The notes beneath the pieces were generated by a model that did not search any database, was not told the origin of the DNA, and was given only the letters and a program-made list of their open reading frames with translations. From Planctomycetota bacterium (GTDB lineage Bacteria; Planctomycetota; PLA2; JAEUHO01), in NCBI GenBank assembly GCA_029259775.1, contig JAJDEN010000008.1, positions 186,001 through 250,000 on the forward strand: a stretch of DNA of 64,000 bases, written 5' to 3'. Made by a program: the position numbers and the translations under genes. Below, in pieces: positions 1 to 8,029 of the stretch (position 1 is its first letter; each line of letters opens with the position of its first letter).

Positions 1-1
1 G

Positions 2-3000
2 CTCGGAGACCCGGCCTCGTCCGGCCGCTACACCTTCCTCGAGCAAGAGCACGAGGCCGACCAGTTGGGCCAGGAGGTCCGCCTGCGTCTCGCGTGCCTG
101 GATCTCGCCACCGGCAAGCTGCGCTGGCACACCGGAGCCCTCGACGACGTCCATCCGGTGCTCGGGCATCGCGCGACGGGGTGTTCCTCGCCGCCGCTGG
201 TGGTCGGCAAGGATGTCTACTGCCTCTTCGCGCAGCGCCTCGGAGCGACGACCTTCTTCCTCGCGTGCCTCGACGTGGATACGGGCAAGCCGCGCTGGGT
301 GGCGCGTCTCGCGGCGGGGGAGAGCGGGCGCGGCGACGATCAGGCCAGCGGAGGCAATCGCTTCACGACCGCCTATGCGCAGAGCGTGCCGTTCGGTGCG
401 CGCCCGTCGCTGGCGGAAGGCGAAGTCTGTGCCCTGCCGCACGCCGGCTTCGCGGCCGGCGTCGATGCGACGCGTGGGACCGTGATGTGGGCCCGGGCCT
501 TGCCGCGCTATCAAATGAGCGTCACGGTGCCTGCCAACGAGGGACACAACGTCCGCAACCAACCCGTGGCGTGGGGCGACGCGTGGATCCTCGCGCCGAT
601 GGACGGACCGCGCATGGTCTGCGTCGCGCGCGGGAGTGGTGACCTGCGATGGCAGCGCGGGGAGCCGACGCCCGTCGACTCGCCGGAGTGGCGTGATGTG
701 CTGGGCGTGGTACCCGATCGCGAGGGCCGTCCGCGGCTGAGACTCTCCGGATGGCGGCCCTACCTGATGGATCCCGCGAACGGCGCGCTCGTCGCCGGCG
801 GGCAGTACAAGCAGTGGGTGCTCGATGGGGATGACCCCGGCGGCGCGGCCGTCGATGTCGGTGCGTACGTGGTGCGGCTCGCCGCCGGCGGTCTGCAGGC
901 GCGCAACTGGTCGGGCACCGGCGAGCAGGGCAGCGGCGCGCATCTGGCGCTCGACCTCGAGCGCGTCCCGCTGAGCGGCGACCTCGTTCGGGTCGGCGCG
1001 TTCTGGGTAGCGATCGGACGTGAAGGTGTCGCGGTTCTCGCGCAGCCCGACGTCGCGAGGACGGCCGTGCCCCCGGGTGGCACAGCGCAGGACGCCGCGG
1101 GCGCCGCCGCCACGCTGGCCGTGCGCGCGACCCTCGAGACGGACGTGGCTCTGCTCGCGGCCGCAACGAGCCGCGCCGCCGAGATCGAGGACCTCGCGCT
1201 CCGCGCGCGCGTGCACGCCCTCATCGCGGAGCAGGTTCCGATGCTCGTCGACGCCCTCTCGGTCGAGGACGACGCCTTCGCGCAACTCCAGGCGCTGGCG
1301 GCCGTCGTGCGGAGCTTGCCCATCGGCGTGCAGGGCGCACCCCTGCAGGCCGTCGCGGAGCAACTGCTGGACGCGGACGCCGCGAGCAAGACGCTCGCCG
1401 CCGAGCTGCTCGTGCACTGGTTGGAGACGGCCGACGACACACTCGTCCCGCTCGACGGGGAGCGGGGCTGGTGGCTGGGGGAGAACCGCGTGCGCGGTGA
1501 CCTGATCGCCGCCCGCCAGCTCCGGACCCAGCGCGATGACCCTGCGGTCCTCTCCGTGCTGAAGGCGCGGGAGGCACGCGCAGGCCGTGAGCTCGAGGTG
1601 GCGCTGGCCCGTGCGAACGAGGACGCGCTGCGCGCATCCATCCGCCGGGCGGCGGGGACGCGCGCTGCCCACGCGGCCCGTACGGTGCTCGCACGCCGCC
1701 TCGTGGTCCAAGAGCGCCTGGCTGACGCCGCGGCGCTGGCCGCCGACATGCGTCTCGACCCGCCCTGGCTCGGCCTGGATCGGCCGGTGGCGACGCGGCT
1801 CGCCGAAGCCGGCCTGCTCCAACTGCAGGAGGCCGGATGGCTCGGCGCCGCCTCGGAGGGGGAGCGCGCGCGAGCGCTCGCCGCGGATCTCGTGCGGTGG
1901 GCGCCCGGGGGCTTGCAGGACGCCTTCGGCCGCACCCAGACGACGTTGCGCGATGCACTGCGCAAGCGCTACGGCTGGCACCCCGTGCGCGGCAAGCCCG
2001 AGGTGTTCGACGCCTGGCGCGGCGTGCCGGGTCCGAAGGATCGTGATGAGACGCGCAGCATCGAGTTCCTCGAGCTGCAGGGCCCCGGCGCGGACACGCT
2101 CGACGACACGGTCGTGCTCGTACGCGGCCTGACCGTCGAGCTGTGGTCGCGGCGCGAGAACAAGCGCCTTGCCGTCTTGCAGGGACCGGACGAGGGTTGG
2201 TTCGGCGGCAGCCTCTCCAGCATCGATGGCTGGGTGCCGGAGGGCGGCATTCTCGTATCGAGCATCGTGGCCGGGGAACCCGCAGACCTCAGCGGTGTGC
2301 GCGGCGGCGACTGGGTGCACACCTGGGCCGGCCAACCGGTGCGTGACCTGCCGGGCTTCATGCAGCTCGTGGCTGCCAGCGAACCCGGCAAGACCATCCC
2401 CGTGGGGATCTGGCGCGGCGGCAGGCGCATCCTCGCCACGTTCAAGGCCGGTCGCCGTCCGGCCGCCCAGGGGCGGCTCATGGACTACGGCCCGCTGTGG
2501 GTGGAGGCAGGCGGCCGCATCCTGCTGCCGGGACGCACCGGCCTCAGCTGGATCGACGCTGCGAAGCGCAGGCGCGAGCACCTGTGGACCTGGAGCGAGC
2601 CGGGTGTCGTGCGCCGCTGCGACGTGCTCGGGGGGCGCGCCTACGTCCAGGTCACGCGCAGCCTGCGCCCGGACGTCGTCGTGGCGGTGGACCTGAGCGA
2701 CGGTCGTGAACTCTGGCGTCAGGAGGTCGAGGGCAGCGTGACACGCATGGCCGCCGTGGGCAGCGCTGTCTGGGTCCAGTCGGTCTCGCCGGGCGTTGCC
2801 TACCTCTTCGACCGCCGCGATGGCACGCCGCGCGCGCGCCTGCGTACGTTTGATCGGCACCGCGGCGAGTTCCGCAAGAACTGGGAGCCCGACCGTGCGG
2901 CCGACGTGGCCTGCGGGCGCGGTTACATGGTCTCCGGCGGCGATTCGCTGCACATCCTGCGCGTGATCAACACGACGACATGCGCCGTGGAGCACACGGA

Positions 3001-3664
3001 CGCGTGGTCCTACAAGCGCGCGAGTGGGATCCGCGAGTACGCCAATCCACAGGTCGCGGCCGGCCCGTTCGTCAGCGTCATGCGCCACGGCAAGCTGCGG
3101 CTCTACTTCCCCAATCCCTTGGGTGGGGCTCCTTGGCATCAGATCGACCTGCCCGAAGGGACGGTGCTCAGCAATCAGGGGCACTACGGAGCGATCAACC
3201 GCGACGCGCGCGTCTACATCCGCGGCCACAATCTCTACACCGTGCGCGTACCCCTGGCCGGCCGCCGCAACGTCAACGTCGTGGTGTTCGAGGTCGACTA
3301 CGACGCCCTGCGCGCTCGCGAAGCGACGGAGCGCGGACCGGGTGCCGCCGTCGTGCACGTGCGCACCAAGCGGACCTGGATGAGCGGCCCGTCCAGTCCC
3401 CGCCGCTACGTGCTGAACGTACGCCCGGGCTTCGAGGGCCTGATGGTCAGTGGGGCACGCCTCACGGGCGAGCATCAGGGCGAGACGTGGTGGGTGTCGC
3501 CGCTCGACGACTACGCCAAGGGCGACAATCGTCAGCTTCGTCTGCTCGAGCGGCAGATGAACGAGGCACGCCGCCACGCGCCTGTGCCAATCGGTCCTTC
3601 CCTGTTCGTGCCGACGGACGAGGGGGCGCTCGTCTACGCACTACGCCGCTACCGCGACAAGTGA
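2..3664 (+). CDS. PQQ-type beta-propeller protein with embedded PDZ domain (5' partial)
   Basis: The frame is open from base 2, so the true start lies upstream; 1220 codons are present. Repeats such as ACLDLATGKLRW, CLDVDTGKPRW and AVDLSDGRELW are PQQ/WD-like propeller blades, in which 'variable-stored-in-TGK/R-W' motifs alternate with strands. They lie at about 2-1060 and 2480-3660. The middle (about 1100-2000) is helical and rich in Ala, Arg and Leu. A PDZ domain is visible at about 2200-2460 (GGILVSSIVAGEPADLSGVR followed by GD, then a GK-TIPVGI strand). It is likely a periplasmic or surface scaffold; no catalytic motif was seen. The signal peptide, if any, is outside the window. It is convergent with the PTS IIA gene across the repeat array. 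Confidence 0.85.
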   Translation, partial: LGDPASSGRYTFLEQEHEADQLGQEVRLRLACLDLATGKLRWHTGALDDVHPVLGHRATGCSSPPLVVGKDVYCLFAQRLGATTFFLACLDVDTGKPRWVARLAAGESGRGDDQASGGNRFTTAYAQSVPFGARPSLAEGEVCALPHAGFAAGVDATRGTVMWARALPRYQMSVTVPANEGHNVRNQPVAWGDAWILAPMDGPRMVCVARGSGDLRWQRGEPTPVDSPEWRDVLGVVPDREGRPRLRLSGWRPYLMDPANGALVAGGQYKQWVLDGDDPGGAAVDVGAYVVRLAAGGLQARNWSGTGEQGSGAHLALDLERVPLSGDLVRVGAFWVAIGREGVAVLAQPDVARTAVPPGGTAQDAAGAAATLAVRATLETDVALLAAATSRAAEIEDLALRARVHALIAEQVPMLVDALSVEDDAFAQLQALAAVVRSLPIGVQGAPLQAVAEQLLDADAASKTLAAELLVHWLETADDTLVPLDGERGWWLGENRVRGDLIAARQLRTQRDDPAVLSVLKAREARAGRELEVALARANEDALRASIRRAAGTRAAHAARTVLARRLVVQERLADAAALAADMRLDPPWLGLDRPVATRLAEAGLLQLQEAGWLGAASEGERARALAADLVRWAPGGLQDAFGRTQTTLRDALRKRYGWHPVRGKPEVFDAWRGVPGPKDRDETRSIEFLELQGPGADTLDDTVVLVRGLTVELWSRRENKRLAVLQGPDEGWFGGSLSSIDGWVPEGGILVSSIVAGEPADLSGVRGGDWVHTWAGQPVRDLPGFMQLVAASEPGKTIPVGIWRGGRRILATFKAGRRPAAQGRLMDYGPLWVEAGGRILLPGRTGLSWIDAAKRRREHLWTWSEPGVVRRCDVLGGRAYVQVTRSLRPDVVVAVDLSDGRELWRQEVEGSVTRMAAVGSAVWVQSVSPGVAYLFDRRDGTPRARLRTFDRHRGEFRKNWEPDRAADVACGRGYMVSGGDSLHILRVINTTTCAVEHTDAWSYKRASGIREYANPQVAAGPFVSVMRHGKLRLYFPNPLGGAPWHQIDLPEGTVLSNQGHYGAINRDARVYIRGHNLYTVRVPLAGRRNVNVVVFEVDYDALRAREATERGPGAAVVHVRTKRTWMSGPSSPRRYVLNVRPGFEGLMVSGARLTGEHQGETWWVSPLDDYAKGDNRQLRLLERQMNEARRHAPVPIGPSLFVPTDEGALVYALRRYRDK

Positions 3665-3678
3665 CCGCAGCGCTCTAG

Positions 3679-3851
3679 GCCCTGTCTGAAAAGCCCTACT
3701 GCTGCGCCGAACGATCCACTTGCTACGCTGGGCCCGAACTCGGATTGCGGTCCTCAACGTGCAGGAAGCACGCCTCCGGCCACAATCCTCGTCCTGACGC
3801 CAGCTCGCTTCGGTCTCGTCCGGCTCGCCACGTAGCGTTCTCAGACAGAGC
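3679..3851. mobile_element. MITE-like element, copy 1 (full length, 173 bp)
   Basis: The left end reads GCCCTGTCTGAAAAG and the right end CAGACAGAGC. Their inverted repeat, CTGTCTGA, is imperfect at the next bases. The element directly follows CTAG at 3675-3678. No transposase is encoded, so it would be non-autonomous. It is nearly identical to copy 3. Confidence 0.7.
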
Positions 3852-3854
3852 CTG

Positions 3855-3943
3855 GCCCTGTCTGAAAGGCCCTACTGCTGCGCCGAACGATCCACTCGCT
3901 ACGCTGGGCCCGAACTCGGATTGCGGTCCTCAACGTGCAGGAA
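3855..3943. mobile_element. MITE-like element, copy 2 (truncated)
   Basis: It matches the first 89 bp of copies 1 and 3 with a few substitutions and lacks the right half and right inverted repeat. It is separated from copy 1 by CTG, which looks like a decayed CTAG. The truncation suggests recombination or slippage between tandem copies. Confidence 0.65.
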
Positions 3944-4116
3944 GCCCTGTCTGAAAAGCCCTACTGCTGCGCCGAACGATTCCCTCGCTACGCTGGGCCC
4001 GAACTCGGATTGCGGTCCTCAACGTGCAGGAAGCACGCCTCCGGCCACAATCCTCGTCCTGACGCCAGCTCGCTTCGGTCTCGTCCGGCTCGCCACGTAG
4101 CGTTTTCAGACAGAAC
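3944..4116. mobile_element. MITE-like element, copy 3 (full length, 173 bp)
   Basis: It has the same length and sequence plan as copy 1. The right end, TTTTCAGACAGAAC, is the reverse complement of the left end apart from two bases. CTAG at 4117-4120 follows and matches the CTAG left of copy 1, as expected for a 4-bp target duplication around the whole array. Confidence 0.7.
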
Positions 4117-4581
4117 CTAGGCGTCGCCGACGAGCAGGGCCACGACCTCGTCGGCGCTCACGCCGGCGATGATCTTGTCGCGCACCTTCTCGAGCTTGAG
4201 CCGCTTGGACAGCTGGGCCAGCAGCTCGAGGTAGGGGGTCTTCGCTTCGCGCGGGCCGGCGATGAGGACGACGATGCGAACGGGCTTGCCGTCGATCGAG
4301 CCGAACTCGAGACCGGCCGGATGGCGCCCGACCACGACGACGAACTCGCTCATGGACGGGATGCGCGCGTGCGGAACGGCGATCCCGAGGCCGATGCCGG
4401 TGCTCAGCTTGCCTTCGCGCTCGCGCACGGCTTGGAGCAGCGCGTCGCGATCGCCCACCGCGGGCGAGGTGGCGGCGGCACGGATGAGTTCCTCGAGCGC
4501 CGCGTCCTTGGACGTCGCCTCGAGGTCCAGCACGTTGGCCGGTGTGAGGTGGTCGCCAAGTTCGATCTTCTTGCGGTCCAT
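4117..4581 (-). CDS. PTS IIA (fructose/nitrogen-type) domain protein
   Basis: A 154-aa stand-alone EIIA of the fructose/mannitol/Ntr family. GIGLGIAVPHAR carries the phosphoacceptor, His71. I start it at the ATG at 4581 (MDRKKIELGD) because the upstream codons are not family-like. No EI, HPr or sugar permease is nearby, so a regulatory, nitrogen-PTS-like role is more likely than sugar import; that is inference. The stop codon lies in the CTAG that flanks the adjacent repeat array. A second, degenerate IIA domain sits at the C-terminus of the antiporter at 35892-37589. Confidence 0.88.
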   Translation of the reverse strand: MDRKKIELGDHLTPANVLDLEATSKDAALEELIRAAATSPAVGDRDALLQAVREREGKLSTGIGLGIAVPHARIPSMSEFVVVVGRHPAGLEFGSIDGKPVRIVVLIAGPREAKTPYLELLAQLSKRLKLEKVRDKIIAGVSADEVVALLVGDA

Positions 4582-4623
4582 GCTGTCGATCCCATCCACG
4601 CCGTGCGGTGCTTCGACCACCCG

Positions 4624-4691
4624 GGCGCAACGACCTCGCAGGCGCAACGACCTCGCGGGGCTCTAGCGCCTCACGGCCTCACGGCCTCACG
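4624..4691. repeat. Two adjacent short tandem repeats (17 bp x 2, 8 bp x 3)
   Basis: GGCGCAACGACCTCGCA at 4624-4640 recurs at 4641-4656 with the last base changed. GCCTCACG is then repeated three times at 4668-4691, running into the 3' end of yraN. These are slippage-type repeats; no protein is implied. Confidence 0.8.
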
Positions 4692-5140
4692 GCGTCGCGA
4701 CGGATGGTAACGACGAAGCGGCCCGCGTCGAGCGTGACCACGACGACATCGAGGCGGAGGGGGACGGTTCCGAGTCCTGCGCGCCGACGCAACCATGCGC
4801 CGGAAGCCTGCAGGCGCCGCCGCTGGGTGCGCCGCAGGGGCGGCTGGGCGGGTGCGCCACCAGCGCGGGCGCTCGTCTTGACCTCGACGATGACCAGGAC
4901 GCCGCGTTCCTCCGCGAGCAGGTCGACCTCGCCGCGCGGGGTGCGCAGGTTGCGCGCGAGGATCCTGTAGCCGTGCCGGCGCAGCCAGCGGGCTGCGACC
5001 CGCTCGCCGCGCCGTCCAAGTCGGCGCGCGGCCGCCCCGGAGACGACCCGCCTGGCTGAATCACGTCTCGCCGAATCACGTCTCGCCGAATCGGACTTGT
5101 GGGGCGGAACAGGTTGGGAGCGACGGCGCACACCGTTCAC
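4679..5140 (-). CDS. yraN: YraN/UPF0102 family endonuclease-like protein
   Basis: This 153-aa protein carries the UPF0102 core: LGRRGERVAARWLRRHGY, then GEVDLLAEERGVLVIVEVKT. The latter gives the E-D-x(n)-E-x-K pattern of a PD-(D/E)XK nuclease fold. The cellular role of the family is poorly known, with links to DNA processing. The N-terminus contains SARRD repeats caused by a 15-bp tandem repeat, so the true start could be further downstream. Many bacteria have rplS-rnhB-yraN in one run; here rplS lies just upstream on the same strand and rnhB is missing. Confidence 0.85.
   Translation of the reverse strand: MNGVRRRSQPVPPHKSDSARRDSARRDSARRVVSGAAARRLGRRGERVAARWLRRHGYRILARNLRTPRGEVDLLAEERGVLVIVEVKTSARAGGAPAQPPLRRTQRRRLQASGAWLRRRAGLGTVPLRLDVVVVTLDAGRFVVTIRRDAVRP
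5058..5095. repeat. 15-bp tandem repeat inside the yraN 5' end
   Basis: GAATCACGTCTCGCC occurs twice in tandem, followed by a partial GAATCGG. It encodes the SARRD repeat in the N-terminal part of YraN. Confidence 0.8.
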
Positions 5141-5183
5141 TCGCCGGGGAGGGGGGCGTGGTCACACGTCGAGGCGGATCGCC

Positions 5184-5241
5184 CGCGCCGTCTTCGGCGC
5201 AAAGGCTTACTGCGCGCCGTCCTCGGCGCAAAGCCCTACTG
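5184..5241. repeat. 29-bp direct tandem repeat at the 3' end of rplS
   Basis: Two 29-bp units (5184-5212, 5213-5241) differ at a few positions, and the second overlaps the last codons of rplS. The second unit contains AAAGCCCTACTGC, which is also present near the left end of the MITE-like elements at 3679-4116. That could be a shared origin or chance. Confidence 0.75.
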
Positions 5242-5679
5242 CGCGTCGACTTCGACGGTCTCGCTCTCGGGGGCCGGGGCGGGCGGAGTCGGCTTGGAGG
5301 CCCGGACCTTCTTCGGCTTGCCCACACCACGGGCGCCGAGCACCTCGCGGAGACGCGTGCCCTTGCCGACGCGGTCGCGGAGGTAGTAGAGGCGCGAGCG
5401 GCGGACGCGGCCCTTGCGGGTCACGGTGATACCGGCGATCACGGGGCTGTTGGTGGGGAACGTACGCTCCACACCCTCGCCCTGCACGATACGGCGCACG
5501 GTGAACGTGCGGCCCGTGCCGCCGCCCCGGACGCGGATGACCGTTCCGCTGAACGTCTGGACGCGCTCGCGTTCGCCTTCCTTGATCTTCACCTGGACGT
5601 CGACGCCGTCGCCGACGGAGACCTTGGGGAGGTCGGTGCGGATGTAGGACTGTTCAGCTTGACGGACGCGGGACGACAT
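5236..5679 (-). CDS. rplS: 50S ribosomal protein L19
   Basis: 147 aa, starting at the ATG at 5679 behind the ribosome-binding site GGAGG. L19 features are clear: DVQVKIKEGERERVQTFSG, RTFTVRRI, GVERTFPTNSP and SRLYYLRDRVGKGTRLRE. The C-terminus has an extra PAPAPESETVEVDAQ-type tail beyond the usual 115-120 aa. L19 sits at the interface of the two ribosomal subunits. In most bacteria rplS follows trmD in one operon; here the two genes are divergent with 163 bp between them. Confidence 0.97.
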   Translation of the reverse strand: MSSRVRQAEQSYIRTDLPKVSVGDGVDVQVKIKEGERERVQTFSGTVIRVRGGGTGRTFTVRRIVQGEGVERTFPTNSPVIAGITVTRKGRVRRSRLYYLRDRVGKGTRLREVLGARGVGKPKKVRASKPTPPAPAPESETVEVDAQ

Positions 5680-5842
5680 GGTCGGCCTCCGGTGGGGTAG
5701 CCCAAGAGGGTACCTCCCTACCTCAGGACGCCATGGATTTCCTGGGTGTGGACGGGGCTGGGGTGGCACCTGCAGGGGCCAGGGCCCGACATTGGGCCGT
5801 CGCCACGCCCCCGGGCAGGTAGAACCGGGCCCGGTGCCCGCC

Positions 5843-6553
5843 ATGCATGCCTCGATCGTGACCCTCTTTCCCGAGCTCTTCGAGCCCTTCCTCCACCAGA
5901 CGGTCCTCGGACGTGGCGTGGAGGCGGGTCTCGTGCAGATCGACCTCGTCGCGCTGCGGGAGTTCGGCGAGGGCCGCCACCGTCAGGTGGACGATCGGCC
6001 GTTCGGCGGTGGTCCCGGCATGGTCCTGCTGGCCGAGCCGGTGATCCAGGCCGTCGAGGCGGCCCGAGCGGGCCACGGGCCCGCCGTCCGCACCTTCGTG
6101 CTGAGTCCCCAGGGGCGTCCCTTCGACCAGGCCTGCGCGGAGGAACTGGCAGCGGCCGAGGATGGCTTCGTGCTGGTCTGCGGCCGGTACGAGGGCATCG
6201 ACGAGCGGGCGCTCGAGGTCTTGCAGCCCGAAGAGCTTTCGCTGGGCGACTTCGTCCTCTCGGGCGGCGAGACGGCCGCGCTCGCGATCATCGACGCGGC
6301 CGCGCGACTCGTGCCGGGTGTGCTGGGCCACGCGCGCAGCCCCAAGGAGGATTCGTTCTCCAACGAGCACGGGCTGCTGGACCACCCGCACTACACGCGG
6401 CCCGCGTCGTGGCGCGGACTCGACGTGCCCGAGGAACTGCTCACGGGCAACCACGCAGCCATCGCGGCGTGGCGTCTGGCGCAGGCGCGCGCACGCACGG
6501 CGGCGCGGCGTCCCGATCTGCTGGACGGCCCGGAACGATCGAAGGAGGACTAG
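5843..6553 (+). CDS. trmD: tRNA (guanine-N1)-methyltransferase TrmD
   Basis: 236 aa, starting at MHASIVTLFPELF (ATG at 5843). It methylates G37 at N1 in tRNAs with G at position 36, using S-adenosylmethionine bound in a trefoil knot. Knot motifs are present: VLSPQGRPFDQ, VCGRYEGIDER and LSLGDFVLSGGE. The C-terminal helical domain (YTRPASWRG, VPEELLTGNH) is complete. Its stop codon TAG directly abuts the GTG start of ribE, so the two genes are translationally coupled. rpsP and rimM, its usual partners, are not in view. Confidence 0.97.
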   Translation: MHASIVTLFPELFEPFLHQTVLGRGVEAGLVQIDLVALREFGEGRHRQVDDRPFGGGPGMVLLAEPVIQAVEAARAGHGPAVRTFVLSPQGRPFDQACAEELAAAEDGFVLVCGRYEGIDERALEVLQPEELSLGDFVLSGGETAALAIIDAAARLVPGVLGHARSPKEDSFSNEHGLLDHPHYTRPASWRGLDVPEELLTGNHAAIAAWRLAQARARTAARRPDLLDGPERSKED

Positions 6554-7171
6554 GTGTTCACAGGCATCGTCACGCACCGCGGGCGGTTGGAGGCTGTGGA
6601 GCCGACGGGGGCCGAGGGCGTCCTGCGGTTGGCCATCGTCGTCGACCCGGCCCTGGAAGGGCTGGCGATCGGCGACTCCGTCGCGATCGACGGCTGCTGC
6701 CTCACCGTCACGACCATCGACGGGGGACGCCTCACGTTCGACGCGATTCCGGAGACCCTGCGGAAGACCACGCTGGGCCGTTTCAGCGCAGGTGACCTCG
6801 TGAACATCGAGTGTCCGCTGCGGACCGGCGACGCGCTGGGCGGCCACATCGTGCAGGGCCACGTGGACGGCGTCGGCACCCTGCGCGCGATCGAGGCCCA
6901 GGGGGAGGACATCCGCATGGTCGTTGCGGTGCCGGAGCCGCTGCGAGGCGACACGCTGCCCAAGGGATCCGTGACGGTCGATGGCGTCAGCCTGACCGTG
7001 GGCGAGGTCTTCGAGGAGGACGGCGAGGAGCGCTTCAGCCTCTACCTCATCCCGCACACGCTGGCCGTGACCGGTCTGGGCACGAAAGCTGTCGGCGACA
7101 GCGTGAACCTCGAGATGGACGTCATGGGCCGCTGGGTACGCCACCATCTGGAGCGCCTGCAGGGCGCGTAG
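6554..7171 (+). CDS. ribE: Riboflavin synthase, alpha chain
   Basis: 205 aa, starting at GTG directly after the trmD stop, with AAGGAGG of the ribosome-binding site inside the trmD 3' end. It converts two 6,7-dimethyl-8-ribityllumazine molecules into riboflavin and a pyrimidinedione. Two lumazine-binding barrels are visible: MFTGIVTHRGRL with GDSVAIDGCCLTV, then GGHIVQGHVDGVG with GSVTVDGVSLTVG. The length is typical. No other rib gene is nearby. Confidence 0.96.
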   Translation: MFTGIVTHRGRLEAVEPTGAEGVLRLAIVVDPALEGLAIGDSVAIDGCCLTVTTIDGGRLTFDAIPETLRKTTLGRFSAGDLVNIECPLRTGDALGGHIVQGHVDGVGTLRAIEAQGEDIRMVVAVPEPLRGDTLPKGSVTVDGVSLTVGEVFEEDGEERFSLYLIPHTLAVTGLGTKAVGDSVNLEMDVMGRWVRHHLERLQGA

Positions 7172-7238
7172 CTGCACCAGGCGTGACACCCGTGTGAAGC
7201 GACAGGCCTTTGCGCGCGGCGAGCCTGGGCGATCGCGC

Positions 7239-7244
7239 TACGGT
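7239..7244 (+). promoter_or_regulatory. Candidate -10 element TACGGT
   Basis: It lies 30 bp before the GTG at 7275 and is one of many TAnnnT hexamers found 10-55 bp upstream of starts in this window. No convincing -35 was seen. Confidence 0.3.
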
Positions 7245-7274
7245 GGGCGCCCCGCGCCCCTCGGAGGTGCCGCT

Positions 7275-8006
7275 GTGCGTACCTGTCTCGTTGCCTTCCC
7301 GTTTCTGCTCCTGACCCTCGCCCTGCAAGGGGGCTGCCGCGGCGCGCCGTTGCCTGGTGCGCGTGGGCTCGGCACCACACGCCCGGCTGTCACGGACGAC
7401 GCGGCCCCGCGGCCCGCGCCGGGTCAGCCGTCGGCGACGCCGGGGGAGCGTCGTGCGACCCCGCCGCCGCTCAACAGCACGCGCAACCTGCCCAAGCAGT
7501 TCGACCGCGTGGTCAGCAGCAAGGTGAAGCTGACCGGCCGCGACCTTGGGCCCGTGGATGCGTGGCTCGGCACCCGCAACACCCAGTGGATCATCGGCGA
7601 GGTCGTGGACGTCTACGCGAGCAAGGAGTACTTCGCTTCGACCTTGACGATCAATGCGAAGACCGGGCTCGTGCACAAGCAGGAGGCGACGGTTCGCGGG
7701 GATGCCGTGACGACGCTCACGTACGTGGGCGAGAAGCATGCCACCAGCGCCATGCGTGCGCCGCGCATCTACCTTGGCAAGGACAAGACCGGTCGCGGCC
7801 TCACCGTCTCCGCCCGCAAGGTGCTACGCATCCGCATGGCCAAGACACGTGACCCCGCCCGCCCCGTGCAACTGCGCATCGTGGCGCGCGGCAAGGCGGT
7901 TCATGGGACGAAGGAAGACGTGCTCCGGCGCGGTGACGCGCTCGAACTCGGCGGGGTCCTGCGTCGCAGCCAGGGACGCTGGTACTGGATCCCCGTCACC
8001 CGGTAG
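7275..8006 (+). CDS. Exported protein of unknown function
   Basis: 243 aa. The GTG at 7275 is chosen because GGAGGT lies 6 nt upstream and the product then begins with a signal sequence (VRTCLVAFPFLLLTLALQGGC). The cysteine could be lipidated, but the lipobox is not canonical. A Pro/Ala/Thr-rich linker follows. After it comes a small basic domain with a BON-like or stress-type beta pattern (LGTRNTQWIIGEVVDVYASKEYF, TLTINAKTGLV). I do not recognise the family. It probably lies at the periplasmic face or outer envelope. Confidence 0.7.
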   Translation: MRTCLVAFPFLLLTLALQGGCRGAPLPGARGLGTTRPAVTDDAAPRPAPGQPSATPGERRATPPPLNSTRNLPKQFDRVVSSKVKLTGRDLGPVDAWLGTRNTQWIIGEVVDVYASKEYFASTLTINAKTGLVHKQEATVRGDAVTTLTYVGEKHATSAMRAPRIYLGKDKTGRGLTVSARKVLRIRMAKTRDPARPVQLRIVARGKAVHGTKEDVLRRGDALELGGVLRRSQGRWYWIPVTR

Positions 8007-8029
8007 CGACGTCGTGCCCCCGACCGCGA

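Larger units (their letters stand above)
3665..4116. repeat. Intergenic array of three MITE-like elements
   Basis: This 452-bp gap between convergent genes holds no credible gene. From 3679 to 4116 it is an array of three copies of one element, two full length and one truncated, bounded on both sides by CTAG. The outer ends form an inverted repeat, G(C/T)(C/T)CTGTCTGAAAA. The right-hand CTAG supplies the stop codon of the PTS IIA gene. The array may also act as a transcription barrier. Confidence 0.8.

Noticed and set aside
3745-4120. Two short similar open frames inside the MITE-like array
   Set aside because: They are nearly identical because the elements are repeats. No start signals or transposase-like residues are present.
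5723-7189. Long minus-strand open frame opposite trmD and ribE (488 aa)
   Set aside because: It overlaps two well-identified genes on the other strand and has no family-like sequence. Long antisense frames are expected at high GC with third-position bias.
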